Positions 1 through 12,704 of a stretch of DNA of 42,177 bases are shown piece by piece. The translations under genes were made by a program, and so were the position numbers. Within the stretch, counting starts at the first letter, position 1. The number at the start of each line of letters is the position of its first letter. The stretch is from Triparma columacea (taxonomy: Eukaryota; Sar; Bolidophyceae; Parmales; Triparmaceae): the NCBI GenBank assembly GCA_030267965.1, contig BRYA01000299.1, forward strand, positions 21,626-63,802, written 5' to 3'. The notes below the pieces were generated by a model that saw only the letters and a list, made by a program, of their open reading frames with translations, had not been told where the DNA came from and searched no databases.

Positions 1-3000
1 CCCCCCCCCACCCCCCACCCCCCTCACCCCCCTCACCCCCCTCCGCTCCCGATAGCTTGCTAACGAAGCTGACGGGTTGAATGTCGTTGGTGTGCAGTTG
101 ACACATGATTTCTAGCTGCAGCTTTGCCCTCGGCGTCAGCTCTCTCAGTGCCGGCATCCACCTCGACGGCATCTCGACCTCCTTCAGGTGCCCCGCTTGT
201 CTTCCCAGTTCCCCCATCTCCTCCACCCCACCACCCCCGACCCCCCACTCCTTCTTCTTCCTACTTTTCCTCCCGAACATATCCCTCAAGCCCCTCCACG
301 TGACGATCGGAATGTACTCCTCCTCCATGACGTCAAACGTCTTCATAAAGAGCACCCCCACCCTCCTCTTCGCCTCCAACACGCTCCCAAACTTGATGCA
401 CATCAACATTACCCCCCTCTTCACGAGTTCTTCGCAAGATATCTTCTCTTCAACACCTTCCCACTCTTCTCCCCCCCCCCCCTTCCTCTTCGCCGCCGAA
501 TCCGGGTCTCCCACGAACCCGCTCTGGCTGACCAAATGAACGTGAGCACCGGTCAACAGCAAGGCTCCTATGTTGCCGCGTAACCTCGTTCCCTCCTCCA
601 CAACCGTTTCAGGCTTCCAGTCCATCCAGTCAGGAAGGATTTCAACCCTCCCCTTTCCTTGTAGCCACATCTTCTGCCTCTTCTTGAAGATTTGCCTCTT
701 CGTCAAGGAATTCACCCCCCTAGTCTCCCCCCCCCCTCCTCCCCCCTTCGAGATCAAATCCAACGTGTTCATCCCCTCTCGAAAGCCAAAATCCACACCA
801 TGAAGGGCGCACCGTCGCCTCCCTCCTCGTCCCCGTTCCCCCTCCCCCTCCCCCCCCCCCTCCATCACCTTCACCATATGCCCCGACTGGAGCTCGTTGG
901 TCAGTAGGTAGAACAAGTCGGCCTCGATGTAAACGGTGCTGCTATCAATCCCCTTGACTGCCCGGTTCAAAATTGTCATGTAACGGAACCTCCTTTTCCA
1001 GCCCGCCTCTCCCTTCCACCAGCACTGGATGCACGTGGCAGCCCTCCTGTAGCACACCAAAGTCAGCAGGCTTGGCACCAAACGCGTCCTCTTCATAAAG
1101 GACCGGAAGGTGCTCTGTATCACTACCGCAGAGGCGGCCCTTTCCACCTGGTTGTCGAACAAGAGCTTGACGTGAGGGAACCTCCTGTGGATCATCCTCA
1201 CCACTTCTGTGAGAATTTTCGCGTGCTGCTCCGTGTACTTGAGCAGCACCTCCTCCTCATTCTCGTCGCTGCCAAGCAAGCACGCGACCCAATGCTTCGC
1301 ATCATTCTCCGTGGCAGCGCAGCATCTTCTTTTAGACTTCTTCCGCAAATACTCCCACAGCTCGTCGCTGTTCCTCCCCCTCTCCTTGCATACGTGTAAC
1401 CTCACGACGTCCTTTGGAAAACCCTTCTTTCGCTCTTCGCGATCCCCCCCTATCCTCCTATCGAACCTGTGACGAGCGACGGACGAAGTAAAGCAGGTTA
1501 GTTGGAAATGCGACGAGCGAACGCGGCGTACCAACTCTCTCTCATTTTCAATTTCATCATTCTCATTCTCACCTAAATATTCCGTCCATCTCTGCGTCTG
1601 TACCTATAATATTGGCGTGCGTGAATTCCCTTACGACCAAAACATTCGTGGTCTCAATATTTTCTCTCGCCTTCTCCATCCCATCCAAGTAGCTAAGCGG
1701 TTCCTTCCTGAAGGCATTTTGGACCTCCACCACCGCGCTGACCACTGCGTGCACGTCCTTCTTTTGGAAGACAATCTTGTTGCTTCCTGTGCCCATCTTC
1801 GCAATAAGCTTCTTAAACATCTCCTGCTTCCGCTGGAACCACTTCCACAAAGTTTTGACGGCCTTTTTCTCAATCCTGTGCCTCCTCAAAAGCTTATAGT
1901 GCTTCTGAATGACCGAAGCTGACTGGTGCCTCCTCCCCTCTCTCTGGGAGACGAGAAGATTTGAGTACCCCTCCTCTATGAGAAGTTCATCGAGCTGCTT
2001 CTTGAGGCCTCTTTGGCATATTCTATAGCTCACCATCTTTTGGATAACCCTCGCCGCGGCGTTGGACATGGACATCTCCTCCATCCTAAACTTGTAGGCT
2101 TGGTAAACCCGCTGAATGGTGACGGTCGGACTGCACGCATTGCAGATATTCTCTACGACATGCGCCACGGCGTTGGCATAATTCAGTTGCAAGAAGTCGT
2201 CGATTTCGCCTTCCCCCTCCCAGCCCCTGTCCACGACAAATCTAGGCAGAGTGTATCTCGCCTCTTCCGCACCCCACCCCTTTGCGGACTGCTTGTCTTC
2301 AATAAGCTCCAAGTCGCTGACAGCATAAAAGTCCAAACCTTTCAGGTTGGGAAGTAAGTTCACGACGAAGGGGCGATACTTTTCATTCTTCGAGAACGGG
2401 TTGTTATGCAGTGCCAAATATACTAGGGAATCCGACCCTTGCAAGCCCAATATTGATCGCCAGACGGTGACGTTATTGTTGTCCAATCGCAATATCAATA
2501 GTTCCTTCATTGAGGCGAAGAAAGTTTTCCCTGGCGTCTTTGCGATTGAATTATGCGAAAGGTCAATCTGTGGCAGTGGCACACGTGCGCGGGGGGTTGC
2601 GTTAGTGACGTGAGGAAAAGCGCAGCCAACGCCGTTTAATACAAGCTTCTCACCTCCACCAGGTTCTTGCACACCGTTAAGGAGCTGAAGTCTGTTATAC
2701 TATTATCGGGAAGGATGGCCACCTGAAGTAACAGCGGGGAAGGGTGAATAGGGATATCACTCAAAAAGCTCGAGCCGTAGTAAAGGATGACCAGGGATGC
2801 TGGAGAGATTTCCCCGAGCTCCTCCTTATGATTATTCGACTGAGAAGAGGAAGGCGGGGACCCCGCATTAACGAGTTGGTGAAAATCTAGGGAAGTGTTT
2901 ACGGTAAAAACGTTTCCCGCATTTGAGTCCGATCTATTGGGACTGTTCAGTGGAACAGTTGGGGAGAGTTTCGGCAAAGGAACAGTTAAACTCGAGCTTG

Positions 3001-3067
3001 CCTGCGACTGCTTCCGAACCTCACTAGCTGGGGGAGCGTTGATTGCAATCTGAGAGGCGGGCAGCAT
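1..3067 (-). CDS. LRR and IQ-motif protein (LRRIQ3-like), C-terminus beyond left edge
   Basis: Three exons read on the minus strand: 3067-2654, 2567-1573 and 1466 to beyond position 1. Introns are 2568-2653 and 1467-1572; both have GTGAG donors and join in frame. I chose ATG 3067 because the frame has no ATG further upstream. Exon 2 carries leucine-rich repeat segments (IDLSHNSI, LLILRLDNNNV, LVYLALHNNPF) and then the IQ-like helices AARVIQKMVSYRICQRG and ASVIQKHYKLLRRHR. Exon 3 has more IQ-like stretches (AVVIQSTFRSFMKR, ATCIQCWW). IQ motifs bind calmodulin, and proteins of this layout are often ciliary or centrosomal; the role here is inferred. The frame is broken once in a 12-C run at 471-482 and reads openly on both sides, so an assembly indel is likely. 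Confidence 0.75.
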
Positions 3068-3156
3068 ACTTAGAACGCCCAAAGAGGGTATTGACCCTTG
3101 CACCAAAATGAGATGGGAAGGAAGTCAAGCAAGGACAGCAAGGAGAAAAGAAATAA

Positions 3157-4005
3157 ATGACCTCCTACAGCAAGAACTTCTTATTCGATATTTTCCCCTC
3201 CCTCGCTGCTTCACTGCCCCCAACTGTTTTGGACATTATCTTTCCAGTCCAGACTCAGCAACTATGCCCCACTCCCACTCTAACTGTCAGCCCAGATGTC
3301 ACCCTTCGATGGCCTAATCTTTGCCTCTTTTGTTTCTTAGGTGTTGTTGTGGGTACCTCGGGCTATTTTGCCCTCAATAAGTCGCGTCCTTTGTACGCCA
3401 AATCGTTCATTTTCTTCGCTCTCATGAACGCGTCAGCCTTCTTGACCCACTGCTTCTTTCCAACTCAATCCCAGCTCTGGCAAGTCACGTACGCCGTCGA
3501 CATGGCTGCGACGTCGACTAGTTCCTTTTTCCTCATCCTCGCCGTACGCGATGAGAGCCAGAACAAGCCCCTCCCAATCACCCCGCTCATCTCGAACTAC
3601 TATTTCTTGCTGGCTTTCAGTCTTCAAATCTTCGAGGTCAAAGAGCTGAGCACCGGCTATTGGATCGCGGAAGGGCTTTACATAGCAGTCACTGCCGTCG
3701 CCGCAGCGGTCGCGTTCTGCGGTCTTGTCATACCAACCGTACTGAGCCCCGGTGGCCTACTCAGCTACAAGGCGTGCTGCCTTTCGATCGTTCTACTTGG
3801 CGCTGGACTCTTCGGAATATCCCCCGTTTCAGACGTGCTACTGTGCGAGGTTTTGGGAAACCCTTGGGGCAACCTGCTCTCGCCCGCGTTTTTGGGCTGC
3901 GATATTGCGTTTCTCGGCCTACTGATGTTCGTGAAGGCGGAGATCGGGGAAGAGGCGAGGGCGACTAAGATGAAAAAGAAGACGGCTCTAGATAAGAATG
4001 ACTAA
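3157..4005 (+). CDS. predicted seven-span membrane protein, unknown function
   Basis: Single exon, 282 residues, with ATG at 3157 and stop at 4003-4005. I do not recognise a family. About seven hydrophobic segments follow a 50-residue N-terminal part; they include LCLFCFLGVVVGTSGYFAL, FIFFALMNASAFLTHCFF, YYFLLAFSLQIFEV, AVTAVAAAVAFCGLVI and a last one before a basic, charged tail (KMKKKTALDKND). The seven spans are an estimate by eye. It is head-to-head with the LRR-IQ gene, with only 89 bp between the two ATGs, so the promoters must be shared or overlapping. It is tail-to-tail with the kinesin gene, 53 bp apart. No intron is needed. Confidence 0.75.
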   Translation: MTSYSKNFLFDIFPSLAASLPPTVLDIIFPVQTQQLCPTPTLTVSPDVTLRWPNLCLFCFLGVVVGTSGYFALNKSRPLYAKSFIFFALMNASAFLTHCFFPTQSQLWQVTYAVDMAATSTSSFFLILAVRDESQNKPLPITPLISNYYFLLAFSLQIFEVKELSTGYWIAEGLYIAVTAVAAAVAFCGLVIPTVLSPGGLLSYKACCLSIVLLGAGLFGISPVSDVLLCEVLGNPWGNLLSPAFLGCDIAFLGLLMFVKAEIGEEARATKMKKKTALDKND

Positions 4006-4058
4006 GAAATGTTTGTCAAAAAATATATGATATCTTGGGTTCGTATTTATCGATCGGG

Positions 4059-6589
4059 TCAGAACGCTGGTGCATTGTATGCTGACTTTCTCATGCCTCC
4101 TGTAGGCTTCTTCTTTCTTCGATTTGAAGACGCCTTAGAATGGGCTCGCCTCCCGCCAGCCTGTTTAGCAGGCGCCTTCGCAGTCCCTCTTCCTCCCCTC
4201 CCTCCTCTCCCTCCCCCCCCCCCCCCATCATTTCCGCGAAAGAGCCTCTGCTTTACGGGCGGATGTTGTTCCAATTGCGCGATCTGTTCTAGTCTCTTCT
4301 TGCTTCCACTATCGCTGAAGTCATCAGAAGCCAAAATTTTAAGGGAGTTTTCCCACATTGACCGCCAGTTGTCCACGTCCTCTTCCGCAAAATTATAACC
4401 CGAAGGCGAGAGCTTGGCTTCATCGAACTCGCCATCTTCATCTTCATCTTCATCTTCATATTCATCTTCATCATCTTCATCATAGGCCCTCGCTGACTCT
4501 GGAGTTTTGGCTGCCGAATTCATGGTGTCCTGTATCATTTGCTGAAGGGCTCTCTCCTGTTCCTCCTCCCTCCTCCCCCCTTCCTCCTCCCCATCTTCCT
4601 CTCTCTCCATGTCTAACCCCAAACCCTTCAACTGCGCAGTGAGTTGAATTTCGTTTTGGAGGTCTTCGAGTTCGCTTTCGAGCTCAAGAATTTGCTTTGA
4701 AACCTTTCCCCCGTCACCCTCAATTCTAGCCTTTGCCTCCACAATCAATAGCTGGAGTTCCAAGATGCGTTGCTCTGGATCAGAGCTTAGCTTTATGTTG
4801 GATTTTCCCGAGCGAAAGATATTGGGCGAACCATCGTTTTCATCATCATCATCATCATCGTCATCATTGCTGTATTGTCCCTTTTCCTCTTCGCTGGCCT
4901 CATACTTTTCGTCTTCAGAGTATACGTCTTTATCTTCGTAGTGGTCTGATGAGTACTCGCTGTCATCATCCTGCTGTTCCTCTTCACAGCTCTCTTCACC
5001 GCTCTCTTCACCGCTCTCTTCCCCCTTTTCCTCCTCCTCCTCCTCCTCCTCCTCCTCCTCCTCTTCCCCTTCCCCCCCAAAGTCGAAATTCTCCACACCA
5101 GCTCCCTCGAAATAGAACCCGGTGCTCCCGACCATCTGCTCTATATCGTTAACCAAACCAATATGATTCGACCCCACACCCTTGCTGCTCGCCAAACTCG
5201 CCTCCTGGCTAACTTCAATGACAATGTGCTTGAGCTGCATGTTCTCCTTCTTCAGCTGCTCAATCTCCCTCTTCAAGTTGCTAACGAGCTGCTCCTGCTC
5301 GTCCACGTGAATGTTTGGATGGTTTAAGATGCCCTTTGCCTTCATTGCGAACCCCATGGTCCGCATCGTTTCCCCGAGAGCATCCCCGCCCCCGCTGATG
5401 CACGCAACCATGGTGCACATCGTGTTCCCTCCGAGGCTTGATATAAGCAGCTTGGTCAGAACGCTCTCTCGAAAGGGGACCTTGCTGTTGTTCCTTCGCG
5501 TGAGGGTCCCCCCGGAATTGGCAATGCCATTGATCACCTTCCCAAGGGTATAGAGAGACTTGTTGATAAACCCGCTGCGACATTTTCGCGAAGCGAGTAG
5601 CGCGGAAAGGATCGAGTTAGAGTGCAGTATTCAGAAACGTCGCAGTTCGCTACTTACCTCTCCTTTGCATTGGAGGACCTTGTGTTCTTAAGCCGCTCCG
5701 AACCAGCGAGGTCCACCACGCAGAGCCTCCCGAACGTCCTCGCACCGTTCACAGGTATACCGTCCACGTACAGCGTGACCATAAGGTGGGACCTCGAAGA
5801 CCTCTCGTTCATTTGGTGCCCCCCCACAGTCCGCTGTGAGACGGCGTGGCGAATCGACGACAGACACTGCTGGATGTTGGGGCACCTCACCCCAGTCAGT
5901 CTATCAACGTAAAACCCCTGGGAGTCTACGGGGGATGGACGAGCGAACCGGGTTAGGGGGGGATGGGAGATAGGATGTGAAATTAAGTTTATGATGCAGC
6001 TTCAGTGCTCACCATGTTCCCTCACTTGCAGAGGCGTAAACCTTGCCCGGGTGGTAGTCTGAAGGAGATCGAAACACTGCTCGTTATAGAGCTCAATGGC
6101 AGAAACCCTTATCGTGTACTTGACGTCAGGGTCAGAGGCGCACTCCTTGAACAAGTAATTCACGCCCCTATAGAGCAACCCAGGTTTCTTATCCTCCCCG
6201 ACGACTGTATAGCTCTTTCCTGCCCCCGTTTGGCCGTATGCAAACATCGTCGCTCTGTAACCCATCATACTATGGCCGACCAGCTCCCTGAGATTGCTCC
6301 TTTCAAATACCTCCTGCTGCGTACACCCTGGGGCTAGGGCAAGAGAAGGTTGGTACTGCTTGTGCGTCGACACACCGGCATTCCCTCTACCCCCCCGGAG
6401 CCCGGCCGAAGGAATTGACGTCTTGGAAGCCTTTGAGCCAGATTTTGGAAGGGCAACATTCACAACAGCACTGTCCTCGAGGTTCCCTGCCTCAACAACC
6501 TTCACGACGCGTTTCACAGACCTCTTCCGCTCAGCTTTGTTCAAAGGACGAACCCGAGCTATCACTTTGATGTACGACTTGTGCTCCAT
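4059..6589 (-). CDS. kinesin motor protein with N-terminal motor and acidic/basic tail
   Basis: Three exons (6589-6013, 5925-5658, 5574-4059) give 786 residues. Introns are 5926-6012 and 5575-5657, and all junctions keep frame. The motor domain fills about residues 5-340: IKVIARVRPL at the start, P-loop GQTGAGKS at 119-126, switch I NERSSRSH at 232-239, switch II DLAGSE at 264-269, then INKSLYTLGKVINGIAN and the end-of-motor SSLGGNTMCTMVACIS. A short coiled coil follows (EQEQLVSNLKREIEQLKKEN). After it come a long Glu/Asp-rich region, a second helical segment and a basic C-terminus rich in RGG and RRKKK. It should be a microtubule-based ATPase motor. The subfamily cannot be assigned by eye. 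An in-frame ATG at 6730 lies inside the divergent ABC-F gene and is rejected. Confidence 0.93.
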
Positions 6590-6648
6590 CCGACCCCAAA
6601 AAAGAGGAGCCCAAGAATGTATTTGGGAAAAGTAAAATTGTGGAAAAT

Positions 6649-9212
6649 ATGCTTTTTGTCCTCTTCCTGGTGGTGGGATTCCCCATTCTCGGGACGCCCC
6701 TATCCCAAGTGGCCACAAAGCGATCCACAAGCGATTTTATTGGACTTGATTCCTTTTCAGCCACAATTCCAGGGGCAGCCCTTCCTTTATTTTCCGACCT
6801 GTCCTTTGAGTTCAGCCCCGGGAAGAAGTATGCGTTGGTGAGTTGGGGGTTGATAAAGTGGACGAATACTGATGGGTTTTAAGATGGAGTTGTAGCGGCG
6901 AATGGATCCTAGGAGCTAGCTTTCCCCAACCCAGTCACCACCCTGGGCCCGACTCACATCATCATGAAATTGATTTTGTGCGTCCAAATTGATCTTCGAA
7001 CTAACACGGTTTGCGAAAATTTGCACCCTCCTCACCTCCAGGTTGGACCTAATGGGTGTGGAAAGTCAACCTTGGTGAAGCAAATCGTTCAGAGGTACAA
7101 CGAGGCTTCTTCTATCCCTAGCCCTCCACTTCCACCCCTGGTCACAGACGGGAAAATTCATGTCCCCTCCTCATCGAAGCACCAGCTGGGGTATGTATCG
7201 CAGTCTTCGGTCTCTCTCAGTGACAAGTCCCTCTTGGAGGAGGTGAGGCACAGTGAGGAACAAATCGAGCAGCGCTAAGGTTTGAAGTGTAACACATCTT
7301 ATTACTAAACCCTTTGGTCGCCTCCTCGCTCATTGCAGTGCATCTCTGCCGTCCGTGACTACGACAAGATAAAACTCGAGCTCGAGGCGGTACAACAGAA
7401 GGTGGCAGATGGGGACTTCGAGGACGAAACTCTCAACGAGCTTGGGCGCCTTGAGTCTCTCTTTGAACAGATTGGGGGGTACAATCTCGAAAAGAACATA
7501 ATGACAGTCCTTAAAGGGTTATCGTTCAAGGACGAGGATGCGCAAAAGCCCTGTACTTCGTTCTCGGGGGGATGGCAGATGAGGTGAGAACGGACGTGAA
7601 GCGAAAGAGAGGAGCTGATGCAGTACGCAGCACGCCGCAGGGCACAACACCTGATATCCACGTTCCTAAACACGACCCGAACCACCTCGCTCGTCGCAGA
7701 ATATCCCTGTGCAAACTCCTCATCTCCCGCCCCTCCTTCATGATCCTGGACGAGCCCTCAAACCACTTGGATTCTGCGGCCAGAACGTGGCTCCAAAAGA
7801 GACTTTCAGAGTACGAGGGCTCCATTCTCTTAATCTCGCATGACGTCAACCTCGTCAACAAGGTGACGGACAACATAATAGAATTCAACCCACCATCTGT
7901 GGGCGGCCTAGCAATCTACAAGAACGTCAAGTCTTACGAGGACTACCTGGAAGAGAAGGAGAGGAGATACCTTGCAAAGCTCGCAGAGTGGGAGAGAAAC
8001 AAGGCTGAGGCTGATAGGCTTCAAGCTTTTGTCGATAGATTCGGGGCAAGCGCGACCAAGGCCAAGGCGGCACAGTCGAAATTGAAGGCCATCGAGAGAA
8101 TGCGCAAGGACGGGATGCTAGACCACCCGGGGGAATTGAACATAGTGGGGGTAACGGAGGGGGCCCAGCTTGAGGAGAAGAGGAAGGTAGTCCGAACCAA
8201 GGTGGCATTCCCAACCCCGCCCCCGGCAGGCGAGGTTTTGATGGAGCTAAAAAATGCCGGCATAGCGTACAAGGACGATGCGGTGCTACTTAACGGGGTC
8301 AACTTGAGCATCGAAGCTGGGATGCGCGTGATTATTAGGGGCGCTAATGGAGCTGGGAAATCCACGTTACTGCAGGCCCTCACGGACGCCGAGGACGGCG
8401 CGAGGGTGGTGAAGGGGGACAAGTGGATCTCTCCAGGAGCCAAGCTCAACATTTTCCAACAGGACTTGGCCCAAAACCTGAACCCCAATGTGACGCCCGT
8501 CCAAAGCGTCGCCGAAATCGTGAGGGAGTACGATATTGGAATCAGTGACACCACGATCAGGAGTGTGTTGGGACAGTTGAGTTTGAGCTCGACGGCCCAA
8601 CAGCAGAAGATTGGAACGCTTAGCGGCGGGGAGAAAGCGAGGGTGGCATTGGCCTCCTTTATTCTCAAGCCGGCTAACATTTTGGTTTTGGACGAGCCAT
8701 CGAACCACGTCGACATTGGGACGATCCAGGCACTGGCTAACGGACTTGCCGACTTCGAGAAAGAGAGCAAGAACAAAGCCGCCGCTGTCATCTTGGTCTC
8801 ACACGACAGAGACTTTGTCGAGAGGTTGCATTGTACGCACGTCTGCATGGTCGAGGGGGGGGAGGTCAAGCTTGAGGAGAGACTGCTTAGGGAGAGTGAC
8901 TGGCAGGTCGAGGCGGACGGGAGGGTGGAGTTGGTGCCGGAGGCGACGACAGCTGCGGAAGAGGTTGTGAAGATAGATCTGACTGACGAGGAGAGGAAAA
9001 AGAGATTCAACGCGCCGAAGAGGATCAAGAAGATTGAAGCTTTGGTTGAGAAGAAGGAGGAAAGAATGCAACAGCTGGAAGTCTTGATGATCGAGATAGG
9101 GAACGATGTGGCGAAGGTGATGGAACTGAGCAAGGAGAGCGGGAAGTTGGGGGAGGAGGTGGAGGAATTGATGGTGGAGTGGGAGGAGTTGGAGGAGTTG
9201 TTGGGGAAGTGA
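6649..9212 (+). CDS. ABC-F family ATPase (two ABC domains, no membrane spans)
   Basis: Four exons (6649-6837, 7042-7242, 7339-7583, 7700-9212) give 715 residues. Introns are 6838-7041, 7243-7338 and 7584-7699. The first ABC domain has Walker A GPNGCGKS (65-72), signature SGGWQ (206-210) and Walker B LDEPSNHLD (from 228). The second has Walker A GANGAGKS (426-433), signature SGGEK (520-524) and LDEPSNHVD (from 542). A charged linker lies between them and a coiled-coil tail follows. ABC-F proteins act on ribosomes in translation (GCN20, EttA, Uup types) and do not transport. The N-terminus MLFVLFLVVGFPILG looks like a signal peptide, which could mean plastid import; that is inference. An N-terminal extension from an unseen 5' exon cannot be excluded. 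The ATG is 59 bp from the kinesin ATG. Confidence 0.92.
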
Positions 9213-9315
9213 AAGTGTTGTTCATTTTTGGATGCGAAAGTCATATCTTAATCGCTATGCATTCTTTCTTCTCCCTTCTCTCCGCGTTGTTCCCTCCCCC
9301 TTTTCACTGGTTGGT

Positions 9316-12300
9316 TCACTTTTTCTTGTCCTTCTTCCTGCTAACCTCCTCCCTCAAGAACGCGATCTCCTCCTCGAGCTTTAGTAGCTTCTTTTCCATG
9401 AGGATCTCGCTAGCGCTCCTCTTTCCGACACCGCTTGCCCTGTGGCTGAACCTCTCGTAAGCGCTTCCAGGCCTGCTCGCGGGTCCTGCTCCACCGTCGG
9501 CGAAGATCATCCCGGCCATCTTTCCTCCGTTGGCCGAGACGCTGGTCCTCCTCATGGTGAGCCTTTCCTCTTCGATCTGGTTGCTAACGATTGCATGCAT
9601 GTAATCGACGCCGTTCTTAAGCTCTGCGGCCGAGTTGTAATACCAATCATACGCAAAGTACACTGCCCTCTTGACGATGAGGTCCTGGATGAGGAACCCG
9701 ATGACAACGAAGCCCCAGACGAAAGCGACCTGCTTTCCCCTCAAACTGTCCATATCGAGGTCACTGGAAATGTTGGAGATGTTCAAGGCGAGGGTGGTGG
9801 TTACGATAAAAGCGACGACGGTCGCAGACATGAGAAGGTAGCCCATCCTCCTCTCGAAGAAAGGTCCCCTGGTCCTGCCCGCGAGGACAGTCATGAATCC
9901 ACTCACGGAGAGCGACAAATATGAGAGAGTCTTGAGCTCCCTGTAGGTAATGGTTCCCAATTTATCATCACCGAGCCAGTCAGCAACGAATCCAGTGCAC
10001 GGCGTCGGGTCAGCAGTACCTTCATCGTACCAGCGCTGGTCCTGTCCGCACGAGTCCCCGGCAATGGCTCCAGGTCCAGCGTTGAGACCAACAAGAAGGA
10101 GTGAGCAGTTCTCTACAATGAGGCAGAATCCGAGGGCGCAAGCGACCGAGAAGATCTCCTTGAGCTCCCACTCCTGGGGCTTCTGAGCGGCAACAACCTT
10201 GTCCTTGCAGATGGAGATAATGAGTCCATCGTTAAGGAGGGTGATAGCAACGAGTGCCATAACCGGAAGGGTGAAGACGGTCTCAGCCTCTTCAGGTGAT
10301 TCGCCGAATAGGGTCTTGGCAGCAGCGACCTCTCTCATTGAATCGGGAAAGTTCTGCTGGACGCTTGACTTGAAGCCAACTACAGCGAAGAAGAAGAAGA
10401 AGACGAGCTGGAGAGTGGCGGAGATTCTGTAGATGCAGTAGTTCCTTACCCTCGCAAAAATCTTCCTGGCCCTCCATATTGCGTCGATGATAGTCTTCAA
10501 TCCAGGGTCAGTGAGGACAATGTCGGCGGCGGCCCTAGCGGCGTCGGTGGCTCCCTCGACGGCAATGCCAATTTGGGCGCGCTTGAGAGCGGGCGCGTCG
10601 TTCACACCATCTCCAGTCATACCGCAGGTGTAACCTGAGTCCATTAGCATCTTGACGATCTTGAACTTGTGCTCAGGGTAGACTTCAGCGAAGCCATGGG
10701 CGTCCTTGACGATGTCGTGCATACTCGCTCCCCTGTCCTCAATCTCACCGGTCGTGAAGACGCTGCTGTCGAGGATTCCGGTGCCCATACCGAGGCTCCT
10801 GCAGGTCTCCTTGGCAATGGCGGTCTGATCTCCGGTGACCATCTTGACCTGGATGCCCATGCTGACGGCCTTGTGGATAGTCTCCTTGGTGTCCTCACGA
10901 GGAGGATCGAAGAGGCTGAGGACTCCCAAGAAGACCCATTCTCCAGCGTCGTTGGTCTTGGCAACGCCAAGCGCGCGGTACCCCCTATCCGCGAGCTGCG
11001 CAAAAGGGAGCCGTTAACGTGTTAAAATATTGCTGCTATGGGTCACAGGTCACAGCATGGGTAGATTATTTTCTCTCACTCTCACCTCCTGAACGGCACC
11101 GACAACCCTAATCCTGGTGGCCTCGCTGGGGTCGCACATGTCGAGGACGATGTTGCACATACCCTTGCACGTCTTGAAAACCTTGCCGGTGCTCAAACTC
11201 TTCACAGTGGCGACGGTCTTCTTGCTGGTAGGGTCAAAGGGGACGAACTCGAGCTCCTACGATGAGCGAAGGGAGCCGTGGAGGGGGTCGCGTTAGTGAA
11301 CTGCGCGGTTGTGGTGAAGTTTAGGGTTTGTTTCGTCTATCTATCCTCACCTCGAAGTCCTCAAGCCTCTTGGCCATTTCAGGCTCCGATTGGCAGTCCT
11401 TTGTAACGCAGAAGTCGATAGCATCTTGCCCCTCTTCCATCCTCTTGGCAGCGAGGGCGGCGTAGAAGATGAGTTCGCGAGCAGTGACATCCCCGACGAC
11501 GATGGGCTCGTAAAGCTTGAGCTTGTTCTGGGTGAGGGTTCCGGTCTTGTCGGAGCACAGCATGTTCATGCCGGCCATCTCCTCAATCGCTCCGAGCCTC
11601 GCAACTATGACTCCCATGTCGGCGAGCTTCCTAGCCCCGACGGCCATGGTACTGGTACTGACGACCTGCATCGCGATGGGGATACTGGAGACCATGAGGA
11701 CAACGCAAATGGCAAGAGTCCTAAGGAGGTTTACACCTTCGCTTAGGAGGATAATCATAATAGTAGTGACAACGACAATGGCGAGAGCGAGCAGGCACAT
11801 GGAGATCTTGAAGAGGACCTTCTGGAAGCGGGAAACATTCTCGACGCTGTTGACCATAGCGGCGGCCTTTCCGAAGAAGGTGTTCTTTCCTGTGGCAGTG
11901 ACGTGAGCCTCGAGCTCACCCCTCTTGACGGTCGCGCCCATCTTCCCAAAGTCTCCGGGGTAGAGCGTCACGGGGAGGGACTCTCCAGTGAGAGCGGCCT
12001 GGTCGACGGAGAGGGGGGCTCCCTCAAGAAGCTTACAGTCAGCGGGCATGATGTCGCCGAGCTTGAGGTTGATGACGTCCCCAGGGACGAGGAGACTGGC
12101 GTCCATGTTCTTCCACCTGCCCTCCCTCTTGACGGTGCACTTGGGAGTGAGCGAGGCCTTGAGAGCAGCAATAGCATTGCCAGCGTTCTGCGTAGAGCGA
12201 CGAGCGAAGAGAGATGAATTTAACAGGGGTTGAGTTTGGGGTGTGAGGTGTGGGGTGTGGGGTGTTGGGGGTGTCGGGTGTGGGGGGCAGAGTTGTGCTG

Positions 12301-12704
12301 TGCTAGGACCCCAAAGTTAAGCTTTGCATGGACACCCTCGCATTCCTCACCTTCTCCTCGACAAACCCAACGAGGCCATTGATGAGCTGAAGAAGGAGGA
12401 GGACGCCAAGGTCCGGCCAGCTCTCGTTGATCAACTCGATAATACTGGCAATCCAAATCATGATGGGCATGGGCCCCCAGAAGTATCCAAGGAACTTCAG
12501 GAAGACATTCGTCTTCTTCTCCTCGAGGGCATTACGACCGAAGAAAACAAGGCGCTCGGCAGCTTCAGCCTCAGTCAGTCCCGTGGCGACAGGTGCCATC
12601 GAGTTATAACCAGTGCCCTCAGGGTTAGCCGCACTTGGCCTAGAGAGGAGGGACTCAGACAGGTTGTTCCCGTCCGGGAGGGGAGGAGCATCGGCAGGGG
12701 CCAT
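9316..12704 (-). CDS. plasma-membrane type H+-translocating P-type ATPase (P3A)
   Basis: Four exons (12704-12351, 12187-11351, 11256-11086, 10995-9316) give 1013 residues. Introns are 12188-12350, 11257-11350 and 10996-11085; all have GTGAG donors and all fall between codons. P-type ATPase marks: the actuator-domain TGES at 185-188, PIAMQV in the membrane segment near 288-293, the phosphorylated aspartate D331 in SDKTGTLTQN, and TGDGVNDAPALK from 581. The RALGVAK stretch, the size and the proton-pump-like PIAMQV point to the P3A group known from fungi, plants and protists, which pumps H+ out and energises the plasma membrane. The C-terminus ends in a coiled, lysine-rich segment (SRKKDKKK). 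That could be a regulatory tail, which is inference. It is tail-to-tail with the ABC-F gene, 103 bp apart. Confidence 0.96.

Noticed and set aside
105..907. Pro/Ser/Leu-rich plus-strand frames at the left end
   Set aside because: Antisense to the LRR-IQ exon, which has frame-consistent splicing and IQ motifs.
6590..6730. N-terminal extension of the kinesin to ATG 6730
   Set aside because: It overlaps coding exon 1 of the divergent ABC-F gene, and the motor fold begins properly at MEHKSYIKVIARVRP.
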